From contig NZ_AUML01000027.1 of the NCBI RefSeq assembly GCF_000430665.1, forward strand, positions 1 through 46,139: a stretch of 46,139 nt of DNA, given 5' to 3'. Below the pieces are notes generated by a model. That model did not search any database, had not been told where the DNA came from, and saw only the letters and a list, made by a program, of their open reading frames with translations. The stretch is from Aquimarina muelleri DSM 19832 (GTDB lineage: Bacteria > Bacteroidota > Bacteroidia > Flavobacteriales > Flavobacteriaceae). Each line of letters opens with the position of its first letter. The stretch's first letter is position 1. A program made the translations under genes and the position numbers. This document shows positions 32,794 to 41,129 of the stretch, piece by piece.

Positions 32794-34101
32794 ATGAAAA
32801 GAACCATTACTATCTCTCTTCTACTTATATGCTATTTCTCTGCTATAGGGCAAAAGGATAAAATATACTTTTCTTTACAGGATGCTTTTAAAAATAAAGA
32901 ACAGGTTTATAAATTAAACTTGAGTTATAGTAACCTAACAGAGTTTCTTGATTCTATTACACAATTACCAAATTTGCAATACCTTAATCTCGAGGGTAAC
33001 AAGATAAACACAATTCCTCCATCTATAGGTACTCTTAAAAATTTACGAACCCTCAACTTAAAAAAGAATACGATTACCGAATTAACAGATCAGATATGTA
33101 ATTTAAACCATATCGAAGTACTATTATTATCTGAAAATCAAATTCAAAAACTACCTGATTCTATCGGAAATCTAAAAAACATGGGGTGGTTATTTTTAAG
33201 AAATAACAAAATAGAAACACTGCCTGAATCTTTTGGCAAATTATCTAATCTAAAAAAACTAGATTTAAGTGATAATCAAATCCATGAGCTACCTTCAAGT
33301 TTTGGAAACCTTATTAAATTAAAAGAGTTATTTTTACAAAAAAACCAGTTATCTAAGTTACCTACAAGCATTGGCGGATTAAAAAACATAGAGGCTTTAA
33401 ACCTTTCGGATAACGAGATTGAAAAACTACCAAATAGTTTTGGAAACTTACAAAACCTAGAATGGTTAATTTGTAAAAACAATAAACTACAAGATATCCC
33501 AGAGTCTTTGGGCACTATTTCTAAATTAAAGCTTTTATACTTAAACTCTAATAAAATTGACAAATTACCAAAAACAATAAAAAATCTTATTAACCTAAGA
33601 GATCTTAATGTATCTGGAAATTCGTTTTCAAAAGCAGAAAAAAATAAAAGCAAACAACTGTTACCTAATTGCAAAATCAGTTTTAAAAACAGCTATTATT
33701 CTATACAAAAAGCTCTTATCCATAAAAAAAATGTAGATGTTTTATATCTCTCTGATAATAACCTTACCGAAATACCAGAACACATAGAAGAATTTAAAAA
33801 CTTACAAGAGTTACACCTAACAAACAACCAACTCAAAAATTTACCCAAGTCTATAGAAAAATTAAAAAGATTAAAATCTCTATCCTTATCTTATAATAAA
33901 ATCACTGAAATACCAGATTTTATTAATAAACTTAAGAATCTACAACAATTAAATCTGGAGAATAATCAACTTACTTATTTGCCTGAATCTATAGAGGGTT
34001 TAAAAAAATTGAAAAGCATACATTTATCTGGCAACAATTTAGCTAAAGACGAAAGAGAAAGAATCCAAAAACTACTTCCTAATTGCATTATATCTTTTTA
34101 A
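32794..34101 (+). CDS. Secreted leucine-rich-repeat protein made of two modules
   Basis: The 435-residue protein has a signal peptide (MKRTITISLLLICYFSAIG) and two similar modules. Each has an N-cap, a run of 23-residue leucine-rich repeats and a C-cap. The N-cap reads KIYFSLQDAFKNKEQVYKLN in module 1 and YYSIQKALIHKKNVDVLYLS in module 2 (about residue 301). The C-caps are LLPNCKISF (about 292) and LLPNCIISF at the end. Module 1 has about ten repeats and module 2 about four. The N-cap also matches the start of the upstream LRR protein (KDKVFYSIEEALENKNQ). Function is unknown; surface or host interaction is a guess. Confidence 0.85.
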   Translation: MKRTITISLLLICYFSAIGQKDKIYFSLQDAFKNKEQVYKLNLSYSNLTEFLDSITQLPNLQYLNLEGNKINTIPPSIGTLKNLRTLNLKKNTITELTDQICNLNHIEVLLLSENQIQKLPDSIGNLKNMGWLFLRNNKIETLPESFGKLSNLKKLDLSDNQIHELPSSFGNLIKLKELFLQKNQLSKLPTSIGGLKNIEALNLSDNEIEKLPNSFGNLQNLEWLICKNNKLQDIPESLGTISKLKLLYLNSNKIDKLPKTIKNLINLRDLNVSGNSFSKAEKNKSKQLLPNCKISFKNSYYSIQKALIHKKNVDVLYLSDNNLTEIPEHIEEFKNLQELHLTNNQLKNLPKSIEKLKRLKSLSLSYNKITEIPDFINKLKNLQQLNLENNQLTYLPESIEGLKKLKSIHLSGNNLAKDERERIQKLLPNCIISF

Positions 34102-34143
34102 AATAAAATGTATTTTAGGGGTCTAGCCTATAAAACATAGAGT

Positions 34144-34707
34144 ATGCCAAAACAAAAATGTGGGTGGTGTCTTGGAGATCCATTATACGAATCCTACCAT
34201 GATAACGAATGGGGGGTTCCTCTACATGATGATCAACTTTTATTTGAATTCTTAGTTTTAGAAACTTTTCAGGCCGGATTAAGCTGGATTACCATTTTGC
34301 GAAAACGAGAAAATTTTAGAATTGCTTTTGATAATTTTGATTACAAAATCATTGCTACTTATAACGAGGCTAAAAGAGAGGAATTGTTACAAAATGCAGG
34401 GATTATTCGCAACAAATTAAAAGTAAACTCGGCAATTGTAAATGCTCAAAAATTTATAGAAATTCAAAAAGAATTTGGCAATTTTGACACCTATATCTGG
34501 AGTTTTGTAAATAATACACCTATTAAAAATAACTGGAAGAATCATAAAGATTGCCCCGCAACCACAGAGATATCTGACAAAATTAGTAAAGACTTAAAAA
34601 AACGAGGTTTTAAGTTTGTAGGATCTACAGTTATGTATGCTTTTATGCAAGCTACTGGTATGGTTAACGATCATATAGCTGGTTGTTTTAGATATGAAGA
34701 GGTTTAA
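34144..34707 (+). CDS. tag: DNA-3-methyladenine glycosylase I
   Basis: Tag removes 3-methyladenine from DNA in base excision repair. The 187-residue protein shows the family zinc and catalytic landmarks: KCGWCLGDPLYESYHDNEWG at the N-terminus (Cys-5 and the Zn site), LETFQAGLSWITILRKRENF (about residues 40-59, catalytic region), and GSTVMYAFMQATGMVNDHIAGC near the C-terminus. It follows the second LRR gene after a gap of 42 bp and is convergent with upp, separated by 10 bp. Confidence 0.95.
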   Translation: MPKQKCGWCLGDPLYESYHDNEWGVPLHDDQLLFEFLVLETFQAGLSWITILRKRENFRIAFDNFDYKIIATYNEAKREELLQNAGIIRNKLKVNSAIVNAQKFIEIQKEFGNFDTYIWSFVNNTPIKNNWKNHKDCPATTEISDKISKDLKKRGFKFVGSTVMYAFMQATGMVNDHIAGCFRYEEV

Positions 34708-34717
34708 TATATTTGTC

Positions 34718-35371
34718 TTATAATCTAACCCCAAAAGCCAAATCCCCTGCATCTCCTAAACCAGGGATTATATAGCCTTTACTATTCAGTTTTTCGTCTA
34801 CTGCCGCAATCCATAGGTGCGTATTATCAGGAAACACTTCTTTGATATATTCTAGACCTGGTTGTGATCCTATTACCGAAACGATATGTATTTGTTTAGG
34901 TGTTCCATGTTTTTTCATTGCTTTAAAAGTATCTACCAAGGTTTTGCCAGTCGCCAGCATAGGATCTGCTAATATCAAAGTTTTATCTATTAAAGAAGGA
35001 GAAGCTAGATATTTTATAATAATTTCAAATTCATCTTTACCTTCTTTATGTTCACGAAATGCTGAAATAAATGCATTTTCGGCACTATCAAAATAATTCA
35101 AAAGACCTTGATGCAAAGGTAACCCTGCTCTAAGTATAGAACATAACACTAATTGCTTATCTGGAACAGAAATTTCTTTTGCTCCTAGTGGGGTTTGCAC
35201 CTTTTTGATTTCATGGTTCAGGGTTTTACTAAGCTCATAACTTAAGACCTCACCTATTCGTTCGATATTTTTACGAAAACGCATACTATCTTTTTGTATA
35301 GTAAGATCTCTAAGTTCCAAAACAAATTGATTTAAAATAGAATTTTCTAGTCCTAAATTATGAATTACCAT
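34718..35371 (-). CDS. upp: Uracil phosphoribosyltransferase
   Basis: Upp salvages uracil to UMP using PRPP. The 217-residue protein has the PRPP-binding loop in LILADPMLATGKTLVDTF (about residues 130-147) and uracil-binding segment near YIIPGLGDAGD. The start used is the Met of MVIHNLGLEN, which is how Upp normally begins; the frame is open a further ten codons upstream to 35401, but that part overlaps the repeat copy D. The gene lies between the convergent tag gene and aat. Confidence 0.92.
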   Translation of the reverse strand: MVIHNLGLENSILNQFVLELRDLTIQKDSMRFRKNIERIGEVLSYELSKTLNHEIKKVQTPLGAKEISVPDKQLVLCSILRAGLPLHQGLLNYFDSAENAFISAFREHKEGKDEFEIIIKYLASPSLIDKTLILADPMLATGKTLVDTFKAMKKHGTPKQIHIVSVIGSQPGLEYIKEVFPDNTHLWIAAVDEKLNSKGYIIPGLGDAGDLAFGVRL

Positions 35372-35397
35372 AAGTGTTACATTTTTAAAAATGAAAA

Positions 35398-35456
35398 TCA
35401 ATAACCTCGGAACAAATCCGAGAATTATACTACCGAAAATATATTTTGCTTATGGC
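35398..35456 (+). repeat. Dispersed repeat, 5' half copy (copy D)
   Basis: The stretch beginning at AATAACCTCGGAACAAATCC and ending in CCGAAAATATATTTTG corresponds to the 5' half of the full copies A and B. It carries its own hairpin CTCGGA/TCCGAG. It lies immediately upstream of upp, before the 3' end of aat. Confidence 0.6.
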
Positions 35457-35510
35457 GCAGACCCCAATAAATTAAACCCTGTGAGAATAATTAATTATTT
35501 TTTCAACATA

Positions 35511-36149
35511 TTATTCTAAATATTTCATAAATGCTGCTCTGGTTATTTCTCTCGCGCCCAGACTTGCCAAATGATCCGTATACACTTGACAATCTATAAG
35601 TTTTATCTCTTTTTCTTTTAACCTTTCTACTAAAGTAATAAATCCATATTTAGAAGCATTACTAACTTTAGAAAACATACTTTCTCCACAAAACACTCCT
35701 TTTTCTTTTAGCCATATTCCATATAAGCCTCCAACTAATTTTTTATCGTGCCATACCTCTACAGATATAACTCGCCCCATCTCGTAGAGTTTCTTGTATG
35801 CTTTCTGCATATCTGTTGTTATCCATGTACCATCCTGTCCCGTACGATTTATGGTAGCACAATTATGAACTACACTTTCAAAATCTTCATTAAACGTAAC
35901 CTTAAATTGATTTTTACGGATAATCTGACGCATGGACTTACTTACCTTAAGTTCTGATGGAAAAAGTACCATCCTGGGATCTGGACTAAACCATAAAATA
36001 GGTTGGTCCTCACTATACCAAGGAAAAATACCTTTATTATATGCTACTAATAATCTATCTACAGAAAGATCGCCACCAATAGCCAGTAATCCATCACTAT
36101 CTGCATAGGTAACGGGCGGAAATCGTATTATATCTGTAAGTATGTACAA
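35511..36149 (-). CDS. aat: Leucyl/phenylalanyl-tRNA-protein transferase
   Basis: Aat attaches Leu or Phe from tRNA to the N-terminus of proteins that start with Lys or Arg, marking them for degradation by ClpAP/ClpS. The 212-residue protein contains the family motifs GLLAIGGDLSVDRLLVAY (about residues 18-36), GIFPWYSEDQPILWFSPDPR (about 40-59), and the C-terminal LIDCQVYTDHLASLGAREITR. The length is close to that of typical bacterial Aat. It is monocistronic. Between 36150 and 36303 nothing else was recognised. Confidence 0.95.
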   Translation of the reverse strand: MYILTDIIRFPPVTYADSDGLLAIGGDLSVDRLLVAYNKGIFPWYSEDQPILWFSPDPRMVLFPSELKVSKSMRQIIRKNQFKVTFNEDFESVVHNCATINRTGQDGTWITTDMQKAYKKLYEMGRVISVEVWHDKKLVGGLYGIWLKEKGVFCGESMFSKVSNASKYGFITLVERLKEKEIKLIDCQVYTDHLASLGAREITRAAFMKYLE

Positions 36150-36303
36150 AATATTTTAAAAAACGTATACAACGTTAAATATCAATCAGTTGTTTTAAAT
36201 TTACTTAAAAAATAGCAATTTTTGTTAGGCTTTTTTAGATAAATTTTGCGCATCATTATTTTTTTGAGTCATATTAGAAGGTTAACCTAAAACCACAATA
36301 AGG

Positions 36304-36337
36304 AAAAGTCCGATACAAAATATCGGACTTTTTTATT
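36304..36337. terminator. Bidirectional terminator between aat and the DUF3127 gene
   Basis: AAAAGTCCGATA (36304-36315) pairs perfectly with TATCGGACTTTT (36321-36332) over five bases and is followed by TTATTT on the plus strand. On the minus strand it could end the DUF3127 transcript, with repeat copy B lying in its 3' untranslated region. Confidence 0.7.
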
Positions 36338-36340
36338 TCC

Positions 36341-36443
36341 AATCAATAACTTCGGAGCAAGCTGACTAGGTATGCTTCCGAAAATATATTTTGTTTTCGA
36401 GGCAAGCCTCGGAGAACCAAACTCCACAATGTGGATTAAAATA
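36341..36443 (+). repeat. Dispersed repeat, full-length copy B
   Basis: About 103 bp with the stem CGAGGC-AA-GCCTCG (near 36398-36411) and TCCACA-A-TGTGGA (near 36423-36435). The first half can also fold (TTCGGA near 36351 with TCCGAA near 36377). It matches copy A at 24644-24748 along its whole length. It lies just downstream of the DUF3127 gene stop codon. Confidence 0.75.
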
Positions 36444-36453
36444 TTACATATCC

Positions 36454-36831
36454 TTAAAAAGGTAAATCATCATGTTCTTCTTCAGAAAGATCTGATGCAG
36501 GTTCAAATGCATCCGCAGGTGGAACAGGAGGAGCTGAAGCATTTTGAGCTGCAGGTTGTAAATTTTCGATTCTCCATCCTTGTATAGAATTAAAATACTT
36601 AGTTTCTCCTTGAGGGTTTACCCACTCACGACCACGTAGATTAATACTTATTTTTACATCCTGACCAACATTAAAGGGATTTAATAAGTCACATTTATCC
36701 TGAACAAACTCTACCATAATATGTTGTGGGTATTGCTCCTCAGTAGTAACTACAATTTCTCTCTTTCTAAAACCATTGCCTCCAAAGGTTTGCGTCTCTC
36801 CTATCATCTTTACTTTACCTTGTACTTCCAT
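36454..36831 (-). CDS. DUF3127 family protein
   Basis: The 125-residue protein fits the DUF3127 family common in Bacteroidota: MEVQGKVKMIGETQTFGGNGFRKREIVVTTEEQYPQHI at the N-terminus, then DLLNPFNVGQDVKISINLRGREWVNPQGETKYFNSIQGWRIENL. The pattern suggests an OB-like beta barrel with a low-complexity acidic, proline- and alanine-rich tail (PPADAFEPASDLSEEEHDDLPF), which resembles the tail of single-strand DNA-binding proteins. Whether it binds DNA is not known. It follows the flavin reductase gene by 10 bp on the same strand. Confidence 0.85.
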   Translation of the reverse strand: MEVQGKVKMIGETQTFGGNGFRKREIVVTTEEQYPQHIMVEFVQDKCDLLNPFNVGQDVKISINLRGREWVNPQGETKYFNSIQGWRIENLQPAAQNASAPPVPPADAFEPASDLSEEEHDDLPF

Positions 36832-36841
36832 CTTAATTGTA

Positions 36842-37717
36842 TTATTTATTTGCTGCTAAAATATTCCATGCAGTATCTATATCATCTAAATCTAAATACT
36901 GCTTTGCAAATTTATGAATTTCTATTAGGTTAGACTGTTCAATTTTATCCTTAATATCATTATGGTTATTAACAAATTCTATAGCTTCTTTATTTTCTGG
37001 TATTTTTGCCACATTTCCTAACTTACCCAAATCATTGCCTGTAAAAATAGTGCTTTTTCTTATCTCATCTGGCAAAAAATCCACTCCAACACCTATGGTA
37101 CTTAATGGTTTAGGGACTTCAAACATTCCCATATTAGCTCTTGTATACCAATTACCTCCCATACGGGCAACTTGGTCTATCTTATGTTGATCTATTTTAT
37201 CATTTTCGTCCAAAATATCTTCACTAATATGCATTAAAAGCACTTCACAAATGATAAGATTACCAGCTCCTCCCTCTTCGCCCATCGGAATTATTTGATT
37301 TACTTTACACTCAAATTGCACTGGAGACTCTCCTACTCGATATGCATTAACCTTTGTGCCAGGCTCCATAGTCAATCCAGATTTCACAAACTCATTTACA
37401 CTTTCAGGATACTCTGTACTCGATAATGACATTTGTTGCACAATATCATAATTTACAATATTGATCACTACTTCTTTAGTAGCTTTTGCATTCTCTAATG
37501 TGTGTTTAGTCGTATTATCTCTAACCCTTCTAGCTGGAGAAAAAATAAGAATTGGTGGGTTAGCACTAAATACATTAAAAAAACTAAATGGTGATAAATT
37601 TGGGTTACCATCTTCATCCATTGTACTAGCAAAAGCAATAGGTCTTGGACCAATTGCTCCTAGCATTAAACCATGTAATTTTCCTGTAGTTACTTGTAAT
37701 GGATCTATTGTAATCAT
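36842..37717 (-). CDS. Flavin reductase family protein (FMN-binding split barrel)
   Basis: The 291-residue protein shows the FMN-binding split-barrel signature GAIGPRPIAFASTMDEDGNPNLSPFSFFNVFSANPP (about residues 21-56) and the phosphate-binding RRVRDNTTKHTLENA. Related proteins reduce flavins with NAD(P)H or are uncharacterized flavin oxygenase partners. There is an extra C-terminal tail of about 80 residues after residue 210. The promoter at 37736-37743 serves this gene and the downstream DUF3127 gene. Substrate is not known. Confidence 0.85.
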   Translation of the reverse strand: MITIDPLQVTTGKLHGLMLGAIGPRPIAFASTMDEDGNPNLSPFSFFNVFSANPPILIFSPARRVRDNTTKHTLENAKATKEVVINIVNYDIVQQMSLSSTEYPESVNEFVKSGLTMEPGTKVNAYRVGESPVQFECKVNQIIPMGEEGGAGNLIICEVLLMHISEDILDENDKIDQHKIDQVARMGGNWYTRANMGMFEVPKPLSTIGVGVDFLPDEIRKSTIFTGNDLGKLGNVAKIPENKEAIEFVNNHNDIKDKIEQSNLIEIHKFAKQYLDLDDIDTAWNILAANK

Positions 37718-37735
37718 AATTTATTTTATATTAGA

Positions 37736-37743
37736 CAAAGATA
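37736..37743 (-). promoter_or_regulatory. Promoter -7 element of the flavin reductase gene
   Basis: On the minus strand TATCTTTG is an exact match to TAnnTTTG and lies 19 bp upstream of the ATG at 37717, giving a very short leader. Confidence 0.45.
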
Positions 37744-37850
37744 ACCAAAGTTTAATTTTTAAAGTATTCTAAAAACTAGTTTTAGTATTCGGTATAATAA
37801 CAATAAAATTATATTAAAACGTTTATATTTAGGATTTAGTTAGGCAACCT

Positions 37851-39038
37851 ATGAATTTTTCTGATGAGCGTCATTTTTCGAGCTATTTTATTATTATAGC
37901 TGTTTTAGTAATAACCGGACTGGTTCTATGGAATACCTCATTATTTATGCAACGTCTTAAGGACGACGAGCGAACAAAGGTCGAGATTTGGGTACAATCT
38001 CAAAAAGCATTAGGCAGCGAACAATCTGATGACTATCTAGAGTTGTCTATTGTAATCGGAGCTACTAACAAATCTATCCCTATTATTATTACAGATTCTA
38101 AAGGTGATTTTATTAGAGATTCTTTAGACAACCCTGATCCTAGCTATTTTCAAAATATTTCCAAAAATGTTATCCATAATGAAACCAAACTTCAATCTTA
38201 TTTGAAAAGATTAAAATCTGAAAATGACCCTATCGAGCTGGATCTTAAGGATACCGTTCAATATATATATTATGGCAATTCAGATATTCTAAACAAATTA
38301 AAATATTATCCGATGACCATTGCGATAATTATATTTTTACTAATAGGGGTGATATACTTCTTTTTTACTACTTCTAAAGCTAGTGAACAAAATAAGTTGT
38401 GGGCTGGTATGGCAAAAGAGACGGCTCACCAAATTGGTACTCCATTATCCTCATTAGTAGGATGGAACGAAATTCTTAAAACCGAGAATGTTAATCCTGA
38501 GTATATTGTAGAAATAGATAAAGATATTGAGAGATTAAAAATAATTACAGAGCGTTTTTCTAAAATTGGATCTATCCCTAATTTGGAAGAAGTAGATATT
38601 GTAGAAGAAACTCGAAATGCTTATACCTATCTGCAGTCCAGAAGTTCTAAATTAATTAATTTTTCTCTTAATTTACCCAATAAACCAATTCTTGTATATC
38701 TAAATTCTCAACTTTATAGTTGGACAATCGAAAATCTTGTGAAAAATGCTATTGATGCAATGAGAGGCAAAGGAAGTCTTGAGATTGATCTTGTGGATGA
38801 TGAAAAAAAGGTTTTTATAAGGATCAGCGATACAGGTAAAGGTATTCCTAAAAGTAAATTTACTAAAATATTTGAACCAGGATACACTTCTAAAAGTAGA
38901 GGATGGGGATTGGGATTATCTTTAGCTAAAAGGATTATAGAAGAATATCATTCCGGAAAAATCAAAGTACTTAGAACAGATCTTGGGAAAGGGACTACTT
39001 TTCAGATTACACTTCGCAAATCTGAGACTACTATCTAA
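37851..39038 (+). CDS. Sensor histidine kinase with periplasmic domain
   Basis: The 395-residue kinase has membrane helices at about 12-33 and 153-173 flanking a periplasmic domain of about 120 residues. The H box is unusual: His193 lies in AKETAHQIGTPLSSLVGWNE, where HQIGTPL replaces the common HELRTPL. The ATPase domain has LVKNAIDAMRG (N box), RISDTGKGIPKSKFTKIFEPGYTSKSRG (G1 and F boxes) and WGLGLSLAKRII (G2). No response regulator lies next to it, so it is an orphan in this window. The signal is unknown. Confidence 0.88.
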   Translation: MNFSDERHFSSYFIIIAVLVITGLVLWNTSLFMQRLKDDERTKVEIWVQSQKALGSEQSDDYLELSIVIGATNKSIPIIITDSKGDFIRDSLDNPDPSYFQNISKNVIHNETKLQSYLKRLKSENDPIELDLKDTVQYIYYGNSDILNKLKYYPMTIAIIIFLLIGVIYFFFTTSKASEQNKLWAGMAKETAHQIGTPLSSLVGWNEILKTENVNPEYIVEIDKDIERLKIITERFSKIGSIPNLEEVDIVEETRNAYTYLQSRSSKLINFSLNLPNKPILVYLNSQLYSWTIENLVKNAIDAMRGKGSLEIDLVDDEKKVFIRISDTGKGIPKSKFTKIFEPGYTSKSRGWGLGLSLAKRIIEEYHSGKIKVLRTDLGKGTTFQITLRKSETTI

Positions 39039-39134
39039 TTTTTAGTAAAACTTGAAATTCACTTCATTGATATAACAATATTTTTATCACAACGTTATAC
39101 CTTTAATTGCTATTAAATACTAAATCTAGACAAA

Positions 39135-39506
39135 GTGAAAACGGAGTATATTATTTTAAAAGAAGCGTCTCTTAATAACAATTGCCCAGAATGCTATTCT
39201 ACCCAAGACATGGTTCTTTCTTTTAAGCAAAAAAAAATGAAATCTAAGTTTTTGGTAACTACCAAAAGTAACCTTATAGAAAGTATTTATTGTAATAAAT
39301 GCGAAAATCAGATTTTTCCAGGGCAATGGACTACAGACATTGAAAGGGTATATGATTATCATAAAAAAACAATATCCCAACCATCTGGAAAAATACGATT
39401 TACTTGGTTTTTTTATAGTATTTTATTTCTAATTTTACTTGTAGCTGCTGGTGCTTACATCTATCTTTATCACCCTAATATTATAGGAATAAGTGATTTA
39501 AATTAA
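39135..39506 (+). CDS. Zinc-ribbon-like membrane protein
   Basis: The 123-residue protein has two cysteine pairs, CPEC (about residues 18-21) and CNKC (about 53-56), spaced like a zinc ribbon, with a C-terminal membrane helix (about 95-118, WFFYSILFLILLVAAGAYIYL). The start is GTG at 39135. Its last four bases overlap the convergent thioesterase gene. I do not recognise a named family. It may be a small regulatory or assembly factor; this is a guess. Confidence 0.65.
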   Translation: MKTEYIILKEASLNNNCPECYSTQDMVLSFKQKKMKSKFLVTTKSNLIESIYCNKCENQIFPGQWTTDIERVYDYHKKTISQPSGKIRFTWFFYSILFLILLVAAGAYIYLYHPNIIGISDLN

Positions 39507-39913
39507 TATTGCTCCATCGTTTGTCGTAAACTATCTGTAATCAAAAAAGTTTTATTGGTATTAAAATCAAAACAAACTGCTACATCATGACCTTCTGCGC
39601 AAAGTACTCCTGCATCATTGTATAATAAATGATGTAATCCAAAACTAGAGTTTTTAATAAACTCAACTCTAGTTTTTATAATTACATTACCAGGAAAAAA
39701 CAATGGGTTTTTAAAATCACATTTTGTAGAAGCCAACATAGGGCCTTTATTGGTTTCTTTATGTAATTTTGCTAAACCTGTCACTTCCCAAAATTGAACA
39801 CGTGCGCTTTGCATATATTTCATGAAGTTTACATTATTTACGTGTTGATAAGTATCCATTTCACTCCAATCAATCCTTAGCTGTAGATGTAACTTAAAAT
39901 CTGATTCCTTCAT
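39503..39913 (-). CDS. Acyl-CoA thioesterase, hotdog fold (4HBT)
   Basis: The 136-residue protein fits the 4-hydroxybenzoyl-CoA/YbgC thioesterase family: LRIDWSEMDTYQHVNNVNFMKYMQSARVQFWEVTGL (about residues 12-47) carries the catalytic Asp-containing DTYQHVNN motif, and the later GPMLASTKCDFKNPLFFPGNVIIKTRV strand fits. It hydrolyses an acyl-CoA of unknown type. It is followed on the same strand by nothing before its 4-bp overlap with the zinc-ribbon gene, and is preceded by the HIT gene, two bases away. Confidence 0.88.
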   Translation of the reverse strand: MKESDFKLHLQLRIDWSEMDTYQHVNNVNFMKYMQSARVQFWEVTGLAKLHKETNKGPMLASTKCDFKNPLFFPGNVIIKTRVEFIKNSSFGLHHLLYNDAGVLCAEGHDVAVCFDFNTNKTFLITDSLRQTMEQY

Positions 39914-39915
39914 TT

Positions 39916-40305
39916 TTACAAATTAGATTGAATCTCTGCTGCCAATGTTTTTAGATCTGACTCTAGCATAGATATTTTGTGCTGAAAAGTCATTTCACTC
40001 ATTTCATTAAGTGGTATTAAGTGCACATGTGCATGTGGAACCTCTAGACCAACAACAGCAATTCCTACACGCTTGCAAGACACTGTTTTTTCTATAGCTT
40101 TTGCTACTTTGCGAGAAAAACGCATTAAACCTATATAAGTATCCTCATCTAGGTCAAAAATTTTATCTTCTTCTTTTTTAGGAATACACAATGTATGTCC
40201 TTTTGCATTTGGATTAATATCCAAAAAGGCATAAAAACTCTCATCTTCGGCCACTTTAAATGATGGAATTTCGCCTTTTACAATTTTAGTAAATAGGGTA
40301 GGCAT
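39916..40305 (-). CDS. HIT-family nucleotide-binding protein
   Basis: The 129-residue protein has the histidine triad HAHVHLIPL (about residues 98-106) and the N-terminal signature FTKIVKGEIPSFKVAEDESFYAFLDINPNAKGHTLCIPKK. HIT proteins hydrolyse or transfer nucleotides from dinucleotide or nucleoside-phosphoramidate substrates. In Flavobacteria this gene usually sits beside greA, as here. It is two bases from the thioesterase gene, so the two may be co-transcribed. Confidence 0.93.
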   Translation of the reverse strand: MPTLFTKIVKGEIPSFKVAEDESFYAFLDINPNAKGHTLCIPKKEEDKIFDLDEDTYIGLMRFSRKVAKAIEKTVSCKRVGIAVVGLEVPHAHVHLIPLNEMSEMTFQHKISMLESDLKTLAAEIQSNL

Positions 40306-40371
40306 TAATTAAAATTTAGTTGGGTTACGGTTTCGAAATATAGTTCATTTATCTGTAAGTCAAAACCATAA

Positions 40372-40410
40372 AAAAGCCTTTTTTACAAAATAAAAAAGGC
40401 TTTTCTTAAA
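40372..40410 (-). terminator. Terminator of greA
   Basis: A 13-bp stem (40372-40384 with 40392-40404) over seven bases ends on the minus strand in a run of T after GGC. It lies 23 bp after the greA stop and before the HIT gene start, so greA is a single-gene unit. Confidence 0.7.
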
Positions 40411-40432
40411 TTTCAGAAAAAAATAATTCTTA

Positions 40433-40909
40433 TTAATCTCTTCTAATCTCTACAATATCGAATTTCATAATACCGTTAGGCACCTGTATTTCAGCTATTT
40501 CACCCACGCTTTTTCCTAAAAGGCCTTTCCCTATAGGAGAGTCTACAGATATTTTACCTGTTTTAAGATCTGCTTCGCTTTGTGCTACTAATTTATATGT
40601 CATTTCTGCACCATTTGTCTGGTTTTTAATCTTTACAGTAGAATGTATAAGTGCTTTAGACATATCCAATTGAGATTCATCTATTAATCGCGCGTTAGCA
40701 AGGGTTTCTTCTAATTTAGAAATTCTCATCTCTAATAATCCTTGCGCTTCTTTTGCTGCGTCATACTCAGCATTTTCACTTAAATCTCCTTTATCACGCG
40801 CCTCAGCTATTGCTTCAGAAGCTTTTGGACGTTCTACATCTTTAAGTTGACCTAGTTCGTCTCTTAATTTTTTAAGCCCTTCTGCAGTGTAATAAGATAC
40901 TTTGCTCAT
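40433..40909 (-). CDS. greA: Transcription elongation factor GreA
   Basis: GreA rescues stalled RNA polymerase by stimulating transcript cleavage. The 158-residue protein has the coiled-coil N-terminal domain (residues 1-75; GLKKLRDELGQLKDVERPKASEAIAEARDKGDLSENAEYDAAKEAQ with the tip acidic residues Asp-Glu-near SENAEYD) and the C-terminal FKBP-like domain (KISVDSPIGKGLLGKSVGEIAEIQVPNG). The start used is the Met of MSKVSYYTAEG at 40909, the usual GreA start; the frame is open further to 40945. Confidence 0.95.
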   Translation of the reverse strand: MSKVSYYTAEGLKKLRDELGQLKDVERPKASEAIAEARDKGDLSENAEYDAAKEAQGLLEMRISKLEETLANARLIDESQLDMSKALIHSTVKIKNQTNGAEMTYKLVAQSEADLKTGKISVDSPIGKGLLGKSVGEIAEIQVPNGIMKFDIVEIRRD

Positions 40910-41129
40910 AACTTCGTCGTTTATATAAATACAAAAAAATCCCACAAGAATGGGATTCGTTATTCAAAGATAACAAAAAAATTACTGAAGAAGGCAATTT
41001 TACGTAATTTGCCACCGCAACACATTATGTCATAAATTGAATTGCTACTATTAATAATGTTTGATAGTAAATTCAACACTTATGTCGAATGGAACTAAAG
41101 TATGACTATTTAATAATAAGTAAGAACAG

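Noticed and set aside
36372..36587. 71-codon plus-strand frame across repeat copy B
   Set aside because: It spans the dispersed repeat and the antisense of the DUF3127 gene; it is not protein-like.
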